The notes under the pieces were generated by a model. It saw nothing but the letters and a program-made list of their open reading frames with translations. It made no database searches and was not told the origin of the DNA. Of a stretch of DNA of 64,000 bases, positions 58,793 to 64,000 are shown piece by piece. How positions within the stretch are numbered: position 1 is the first letter of the stretch; each line of letters begins with the position of its first letter. The DNA is from JBFXAF01 sp050184585 (GTDB lineage: Bacteria; Pseudomonadota; Alphaproteobacteria; Rhizobiales; Rhizobiaceae), in contig JBFXAF010000001.1 of the NCBI GenBank assembly GCA_050184585.1, positions 682,001 to 746,000 on the forward strand. Direction: 5' to 3'. A program made the translations under genes and the position numbers.

Positions 58793-59442
58793 GCGACGAT
58801 CCCGAGACCGCCCGGCAGATCGCCGAACTGGCGCGCGACGACCGGCCGCTGCTTATCCTCGACGTGGACGATGTCCTGCTCGAGTTCGTGCGCCCCTTCC
58901 CGAAGTACCTTGCCGGGCGTGGCTTTGGCCTGAAGTTCGGGTCCTTCCGCCTCACCGGCAACATATTCGAGACCGCGACGGATCGCGTCTGCGAACAGCC
59001 GGAGGTGTCGCAGCTGCTCGCCGAATTCTTCGACGCGCAGGCCGACTGGCAACAGCTCACCGAAGGCGCGGCGGATGCGCTGGCAAGCTTCGGCGACGCG
59101 ATCGAGATCGTGCTGCTCACCGCCATGCCGCACCGCCACCGGACGATCCGCCGCGCTCATCTGGACACGCTCGGCTTCCCTTATCCGCTGGTCACCACCG
59201 AAATGGCGAAGGGGCCGGCCGTCGCGCGGCTGCGCGGCGACAAGCCACGACCGGTCGCCTTCGTCGACGACATGCCGCACAATCTCGTCTCCGCTCAGAA
59301 CGCGGTCGCCGACGCGCATCTGTTCCACCTGATGGCGGACAATTCGATGCGGGCGCTGCTGCCGCCGGTGCCGCCTGGCATCCATGTCGTGGAGGATTGG
59401 CGCGAGGCTGCGCCGATGATCGCAGGCGCGCTCCGAGTCTGA
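58789..59442 (+). CDS. HAD-like hydrolase
   Basis: A 217-residue protein with the HAD nucleophile motif LLILDVDDVLLEFVRP, motif II-like VLLTAMPHRHR, and the acidic motif PVAFVDDMPHNLVSAQN. The DVDD start resembles phosphatase members; substrate unknown. The start is GTG 58789, coupled by GTGA to the DUF3572 gene. Confidence 0.78.
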   Translation: MSDDPETARQIAELARDDRPLLILDVDDVLLEFVRPFPKYLAGRGFGLKFGSFRLTGNIFETATDRVCEQPEVSQLLAEFFDAQADWQQLTEGAADALASFGDAIEIVLLTAMPHRHRTIRRAHLDTLGFPYPLVTTEMAKGPAVARLRGDKPRPVAFVDDMPHNLVSAQNAVADAHLFHLMADNSMRALLPPVPPGIHVVEDWREAAPMIAGALRV

Positions 59443-59650
59443 TCATTCAAAGCGCCAGCCGCACGAGCGGCCGGCCGGGCGCGATCCCTTCGGGCGATCG
59501 ATGGGACAAGCCCAAGCTACTCGAAGACTGGCCAGAGGTCCGGGGTCGGCGGATCGATGGTTTCGGGCATCGCAAATCCTGTATCCCCACGCATTGTCGG
59601 CGCGCGGCGCGTCGTCTATCATGCCGCCTGTTCACTTTATGTTCGCAGCG

Positions 59651-60970
59651 ATGGCGACGGCTGTCAACGACCCCGAATGCGGCTTCTGTCGGGATTGCCT
59701 GGCGCCCCAGGGCGGCCGTCGCGCGCGTTGCGCGGCGTGCGGGAGCCCCAGGCTGACCCGCCATCCCGAGCTCTATTCGCTGGCGATCGCCCATATCGAC
59801 TGCGATGCGTTCTACGCGGCGGTCGAGAAGCGCGACCGGCCCGAACTGAAGGACAAGCCGATCATCATCGGCGGCGGCAAGCGGGGCGTCGTCTCGACGG
59901 CGTGCTACATCGCCCGCATCAAGGGCGTGCGTTCGGCGATGCCGATGTTCAAGGCCCTGGCCGCCTGCCCGGAAGCGATCGTCATAAAGCCAGACATGGC
60001 GAAATACGTGCGCGTCGGGCGCGAGGTGCGCGCCATGATGCAGTCGCTGACGCCCCTGGTGGAGCCCGTTTCGATCGACGAGGCGTTTCTCGACCTTTCC
60101 GGCACCGAGAAGCTGCATGGCCAGCCGCCCGCGCTGGTGCTCGGCCGCTTCGCCGCCGACGTCGAGAAGCAGATCGGAATCACCGTCTCCACCGGCCTCT
60201 CCTACTGCAAATTCCTCGCCAAGGTGGCGTCCGACTTTCGCAAGCCCCGCGGCTTCTCCGTGATCGGCCGCGCGGAGGCGCCCGACTTTCTCGCCGAACA
60301 GCCAGTGACGCTCATCTGGGGGGTTGGCAAGGCCTTCGCCGCGACGCTCGAGCGCGATGGGATCCGCATGATCGGCCAGCTCCAGACGATGGATCGCGGC
60401 GACCTGATGCGCCGCTACGGCACGATGGGAAGCCGGCTCTACCACCTGTCTCGCGGCATGGACGATCGCGCGGTGCATGCCGATCACGAGGCGAAGAGCG
60501 TCTCGGCCGAAACGACCTTCGATACCGACTACGCATCCGCCACGGACCTCGTGCCGGTGCTGCGCGCGCTTTCGGAAAAGGTGTCGGCGCGCCTCAAGCG
60601 CTCCGGTATCGCCGGCCGCACGGTCGTTCTCAAGCTGAAGACCGCCGACTTCAGGATCAGGACCCGCAACCGGCAGCTCGCCGACCCGACGCGGCTCGCC
60701 GACCGCATCTTCCAGACCGGCCTCCAGCTCCTGGACCGGGAGCTCGACGGGACCCGTTTCCGGCTGCTCGGCATCGGCGTGTCGGACCTCTCGGACCCCG
60801 GCCGCGCAGACCCACCCGACCTCGTCGACATCGGCGCACGCAAGCGTGCGATGGCGGAGGGCGCGATCGACACGCTGCGCGAGAAGTTCGGTCGCGAGGC
60901 CGTCGAGACCGGCTATACGTTCGGCAAGGGCCGCAACGCCCACCCGCCGGAGCCGCTGGATGACGAATAG
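59651..60970 (+). CDS. dinB: DNA polymerase IV with N-terminal zinc-ribbon-like extension
   Basis: A 439-residue Y-family polymerase for translesion synthesis. The catalytic residues appear in AHIDCDAFYAAVEKRD and EPVSIDEAFLDLSG; also TACYIARIKGVRSAMPMFKA and YCKFLAKVASDFRKP. About 40 residues before the polymerase carry C-x2-C-x2-C and C-x2-C (CGFCRDC, CAACG), probably binding zinc. ATG 59651 is used; 59639 and 59621 are alternatives. The MITE-like repeat begins 18 bases after its stop. Confidence 0.93.
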   Translation: MATAVNDPECGFCRDCLAPQGGRRARCAACGSPRLTRHPELYSLAIAHIDCDAFYAAVEKRDRPELKDKPIIIGGGKRGVVSTACYIARIKGVRSAMPMFKALAACPEAIVIKPDMAKYVRVGREVRAMMQSLTPLVEPVSIDEAFLDLSGTEKLHGQPPALVLGRFAADVEKQIGITVSTGLSYCKFLAKVASDFRKPRGFSVIGRAEAPDFLAEQPVTLIWGVGKAFAATLERDGIRMIGQLQTMDRGDLMRRYGTMGSRLYHLSRGMDDRAVHADHEAKSVSAETTFDTDYASATDLVPVLRALSEKVSARLKRSGIAGRTVVLKLKTADFRIRTRNRQLADPTRLADRIFQTGLQLLDRELDGTRFRLLGIGVSDLSDPGRADPPDLVDIGARKRAMAEGAIDTLREKFGREAVETGYTFGKGRNAHPPEPLDDE

Positions 60971-60987
60971 TCGCCCCGTCGCGCGAC

Positions 60988-61260
60988 TAGAGCCTTTCAT
61001 CTCTTGATGGAATCGCTCTGCCGGAGGGAATCCGGGCCAAGGTCGAGGGCTTCGGCGAAGGTCGATGTGGTGCATCGGCCGAGCCGGAGACCGAAGGATT
61101 TGGCCCGGGTTGACCCGGCCCGAAGGGTTTCCCGCTGGCGGGCGCCCGCTTCGTCGGACGGACTTGGCCGATGCACCACATCGACCTTCGCCGTCCTCCT
61201 GGCGGGTCGCCTCGCCATCGGAGAAACAGAGCTGTTTCCATCAAAAGATGAAAGGCTCTA
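60988..61260. mobile_element. MITE-like repeat, copy 2
   Basis: A 273-base element with the same 15-bp terminal repeats as copy 1 (60988-61002 and 61246-61260). Inside, a perfect 28-bp inverted repeat at 61053-61080 and 61166-61193 includes GGTCGATGTGGTGCATCGG; copy 1 has only one arm. Edges read CTAG. No coding capacity of its own. Confidence 0.75.
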
Positions 61261-61764
61261 GGAACGGCGCAGGTTTATCTCGCTCGTCACCACGTTCTTC
61301 CCGGTATCGGGATCGACATCGACCGTCGTCAACCTCATCCCGTCGTCGCCGATCTTCTGGACGGTGAGACGCGCCAGCCGGTCGCCATTGACCTCCTTGG
61401 CCCAGCGGACGTCGAGGTTGATGGCGTTGCCGCTGCGGCTGCCGTTCAGCCCCGCCGTGCCGGTGCCCGCGCCGACATAGGAGCCGGCGTATCTCGCCCC
61501 GTCCGCCCGCAGGTCGGCGCCGATGGCGCGCGAAACGATCAGGAGCCCTCGACAATTGCCGTCCAGCGACAGGGCCGTGTCGGTGGCGTCCGACTGGAAA
61601 GTGCAATTGACCTTGATGGGCGATGAATTGGTGCGGACCTTGACAGAACCCGTCCCGTTCCAGCTGCCATCCAGCGACTGCAGAAACTCGGCTTCGCTTG
61701 CCGCGGCGGGACCGGCGGCGGCAGCGAGCCCACCAGCCAGAATCAGGCGTGCTAAGGTCGTCAT
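61258..61764 (-). CDS. secreted protein of unknown function
   Basis: A 168-residue exported protein with signal peptide ARLILAGGLAAAAGPAAAS. The mature part has GSWNGTGSVKV, CTFQSD, SLDGNCRGLLIVSRAIGADL and SRSGNAINLDVRWAKEVNGDR, reminiscent of small lipocalin-like or inhibitor-like beta-sheet proteins of rhizobia. ATG 61764 has GGAG 9 bases upstream. Its TAG stop lies in the terminal repeat of the neighbouring element, as for the gene at 27076. Confidence 0.7.
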   Translation of the reverse strand: MTTLARLILAGGLAAAAGPAAASEAEFLQSLDGSWNGTGSVKVRTNSSPIKVNCTFQSDATDTALSLDGNCRGLLIVSRAIGADLRADGARYAGSYVGAGTGTAGLNGSRSGNAINLDVRWAKEVNGDRLARLTVQKIGDDGMRLTTVDVDPDTGKNVVTSEINLRRS

Positions 61765-61952
61765 CGACATGAACTCCGTCATTTCGGGGAATTTTGGCGC
61801 GACCCGACTTGGCCGCCGCTTCCAACCCATATTGGGCGGAGCTTCCGATTTGCCAGGGGTTTCATCATTACCATTTCGTTAGATCGGCCTGGACCAGCCG
61901 AATGCGGTCGCTACGGGTTGCGGCGCGGCGACGTGCTTGCCAATGCACGCCG

Positions 61953-62834
61953 ATGAAACCTGAACCGTCGACGCCGAAGGCCGCGCTCTGGATGGCCGGC
62001 TCCATCACTTGCTTCCTGGTCATGTCCGTCGCGGGACGCGCGCTGGCGCCGCACCTCGACGTCTTCCAGGTCCTGGAGATGCGATCGCTGATCGGGCTGC
62101 TGATGATCTGGCCGCTGATCCGCGCCGAGGGCGGATTCGGTGCGATGCTGACGGGGCGGCCGCTGATGCATGTCGGCCGCAACGTCGCGCATTACGCCGG
62201 ACAGTATGCCTGGTTCTACGCGCTCGCGCTGATCCCGCTCGCCGAGCTGATCTCGATCGAGTTCACCATGCCGTGCTGGGCGGCGATCCTGGCCGTGCTC
62301 TTCCTGCGCGAGAGGCTGTCGGCCGCCAAGGCGGGCGCCATCGTCCTCGGCCTCGTCGGTGTGCTCGTCATCGTTCGGCCGGGGGTGAACGAAATGAACC
62401 CGGGACACGTCGTCATCCTGTTCGGCGCATTCATGTTCGCGATCTCGATCGTGATGGTGAAGGCGATGACCAGCACCGAGAACGCGGTCAGCATCATCTT
62501 CTGGATGCTGATCATCCAGTCGATGCTCGGCCTCGTCCCGGCGATCCAGGTCTGGCGCACGCCCTCGCCCGACCTGCTGCCGTGGATCGTGCTGGTCGCC
62601 TTCACCGGCACGTTTTCGCACTACTGCCTGGCACGGGCTCTCTCCCACGCGGACACCATGGTGGTGACGCCGATCGACTTCCTTCGCGTGCCGTTTTCGG
62701 CCCTGATCGGCTGGATGCTCTACGACGAGGCCATCGACGCCTGGGTGGCGGCCGGCGCGGCGCTGATCCTCTTCGGCAATCTTCTCAACCTGCAGCGCAG
62801 GACGACCAAGCCTGCCCCGGCCGAACTGCCGTGA
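61953..62834 (+). CDS. DMT (EamA) family transporter
   Basis: A 293-residue permease of about ten helices in two EamA repeats (ALWMAGSITCFLVMSVAGRALAPHLDVFQVLEMRSLIG; ILFGAFMFAISIVMVKAMTSTENAVSIIFWMLIIQSMLGL). Family members export amino acids or other metabolites. ATG 61953 begins the first helix region. Substrate unknown. Confidence 0.87.
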   Translation: MKPEPSTPKAALWMAGSITCFLVMSVAGRALAPHLDVFQVLEMRSLIGLLMIWPLIRAEGGFGAMLTGRPLMHVGRNVAHYAGQYAWFYALALIPLAELISIEFTMPCWAAILAVLFLRERLSAAKAGAIVLGLVGVLVIVRPGVNEMNPGHVVILFGAFMFAISIVMVKAMTSTENAVSIIFWMLIIQSMLGLVPAIQVWRTPSPDLLPWIVLVAFTGTFSHYCLARALSHADTMVVTPIDFLRVPFSALIGWMLYDEAIDAWVAAGAALILFGNLLNLQRRTTKPAPAELP

Positions 62835-62978
62835 ACGCCGGCACGACCCCGCGCTTGGCACATCCGATGCTCCGCCACCGCGCGCAGGCCTGTCGGCGCA
62901 AGCGGCGCCTTGCACCCGTACGTGGCGTCCGCCGACTTCACGCGCTCGCACCTGAAGCGCGGGTGACCCTGTCAGGGG

Positions 62979-64000
62979 TCAAACCAGCTCCACCTCGACG
63001 ACGCCCGGCACGGCGCGGATCGCGGAGGCAACCTGCGGCGAGACGCGGTAGCGTTCGGGCAGTTCGACCTCGACTTCCCCCGCGCCGCCATCCTTGATCA
63101 CGATCAGGCTGACCTGCCCCTCACCGCGAACGGAAAGCTGCGATGAGAGCGTGCCGATCGGTCCCGGGTCACGCAGGAAGATGCGCATCGCCTTCTGTAC
63201 CTGTCCGGCCACCTCCTCCAGCGACTGGACGGTCTGAATGCGCAGGTTCACCCCTTCCGGCCGGTCTTCGGCTGATACGGTGATGACGACCGAGTTTCCG
63301 GCCTCCAGCAAGTCGCGATACTGTGCGAGCCCCTCGGAGAACAGAACGGCCTCGTACTGTCCGGATGTGTCCGAAAGCTGGATGACGCCCATCCTGTTGC
63401 CCGTGCGGGTCTTGCGCTCCTGCTTGGCCGTGACGGTCCCGGCGAGCCGCCCGGCAGTCGCCCCGCGTTTCACGCCGGCCGCGAAATCGGCCCAGCTCTG
63501 CACGCGCAGCTTCTCGAGCGCCTTGCGATACTCGTCGAGGGGATGGGCGGACAGATAGAAGCCGACCGCCTGGAACTCTCGGTGCAGACGTTCGGCCGGT
63601 AGCCACGGATTGGCCTTCGGCAGGCGGATCGCCTCGGGCGTGTTCGATGATCCCGCCCCGAAGATGTCGATCTGGCTGCTGCTCGCGCTCGCCTGGGCGA
63701 AGGCCGCCGCGCTCATGATGGCCTCGATGCCGGCGAGCATGCTCGCCCGGTCGCGGTCGAAGCAATCGAGCGCGCCGGCCATGATCAGGCTCTCGAACAC
63801 GCGCTTGCCGACGATCCTGGGATCGACCCGCTGGGCGAAGTCGTCGAGGCTGGCGAACGGACGCTCGCGCCGCTTCTCGACGATGTGCTCGACGGCGGCA
63901 TCGCCGATGCCCTTGATGGCGGAAAGCGAGTAGAAGATGCGGTTCTCGCCGACCTCGAAATCGCGGAACGAGGTCATCACCGATGGCAGTACGACCTCGA
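62979..64000 (-). CDS. dnaE: DNA polymerase III alpha subunit, C-terminal part
   Basis: The last 340 residues of DnaE1; the frame continues beyond the right edge. Visible parts are the helix-hairpin-helix IFYSLSAIKGIGDAAVEHIVEKR and FASLDDFAQRVDPRIVGKRVFESLIMAGALDCFD, the OB-fold region (AGTVTAKQERKTRTGNRMGVIQLSDTSGQYEAVLF) and the C-terminal tail. It is the replicative polymerase subunit. The internal ATG near 63980 is not the start. Confidence 0.95.
   Translation of the reverse strand, partial: EVVLPSVMTSFRDFEVGENRIFYSLSAIKGIGDAAVEHIVEKRRERPFASLDDFAQRVDPRIVGKRVFESLIMAGALDCFDRDRASMLAGIEAIMSAAAFAQASASSSQIDIFGAGSSNTPEAIRLPKANPWLPAERLHREFQAVGFYLSAHPLDEYRKALEKLRVQSWADFAAGVKRGATAGRLAGTVTAKQERKTRTGNRMGVIQLSDTSGQYEAVLFSEGLAQYRDLLEAGNSVVITVSAEDRPEGVNLRIQTVQSLEEVAGQVQKAMRIFLRDPGPIGTLSSQLSVRGEGQVSLIVIKDGGAGEVEVELPERYRVSPQVASAIRAVPGVVEVELV

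Noticed and set aside
61004..61367. Plus and minus frames inside the repeat
   Set aside because: They run through the terminal and internal inverted repeats and give matching peptides from both copies only because the DNA is repeated.
1..64000. CRISPR arrays or prophage
   Set aside because: No regular spaced repeats, integrase, terminase or capsid genes were seen on either strand.

Overview
The window is a high-GC chromosomal segment from an alphaproteobacterium, most likely of the order Hyphomicrobiales (Rhizobiales), family Phyllobacteriaceae or a relative. The taxonomic pointers are an exoR gene, the acpXL-fabF2XL-fabF1XL-adh-lpxXL cluster for the very-long-chain fatty acid of lipid A, the popZ-valS and tolC-pcm neighbourhoods, palindromic intergenic repeats of rhizobial style, and split cox-type maturation genes. 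No rRNA, CRISPR array, prophage or complete insertion sequence is seen. Two tRNAs (Cys, Asn) are present. Coding density is high and many genes overlap by ATGA or GTGA.

1-10 kb: an MFS transporter and a secreted prolyl oligopeptidase face a plus-strand cluster of a non-pyrrolysine MttB-type methyltransferase, a RidA protein, a dimethylglycine/sarcosine-dehydrogenase-like flavoprotein fused to a GcvT domain (interrupted by one apparent frameshift) and an M24-family protein closely resembling the DMSP lyase DddP. This reads as a module for quaternary ammonium or sulfonium compounds. 10-20 kb: a binding-protein-like gene lacking a signal peptide, a fatty acid desaturase divergent from an XRE regulator, a betaine/homocysteine methyltransferase, a PadR regulator, an ECF sigma factor coupled to a membrane von Willebrand A protein, exoR, and a TetR/membrane-protein divergent pair.

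20-35 kb: conserved core genes (valS, popZ, tolC, an isoaspartyl-methyltransferase-like gene, tRNA-Cys), a MITE-like repeat, tRNA-Asn, a three-gene lipid-modification operon (COG2907 flavoprotein, DUF1365, cyclopropane-fatty-acid-synthase-like), then small conserved proteins of unknown function. 35-44 kb: a minus-strand operon for maturation of molybdenum hydroxylases (flavin reductase, CoxD, CoxE, split XdhC, molybdopterin-binding/NTP-transferase fusion) without the structural enzyme, then a periplasmic binding protein and a P1-family peptidase.

44-58 kb: a carbohydrate cluster (Gfo/Idh/MocA oxidoreductase, FucI-like isomerase, PfkB kinase), the lipid A very-long-chain fatty acid cluster, and a cytoplasmic molybdenum sulfite dehydrogenase of SoeABC type. 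The leaders of the pfkB-type gene and of soeA share a related palindrome, which hints at joint control. 58-64 kb: an L,D-transpeptidase, a HAD-like protein, DNA polymerase IV, a second copy of the MITE-like repeat, a DMT transporter and the C-terminal part of dnaE running off the right edge.

Functional names rest on motifs and remembered family resemblance; no database search was run.
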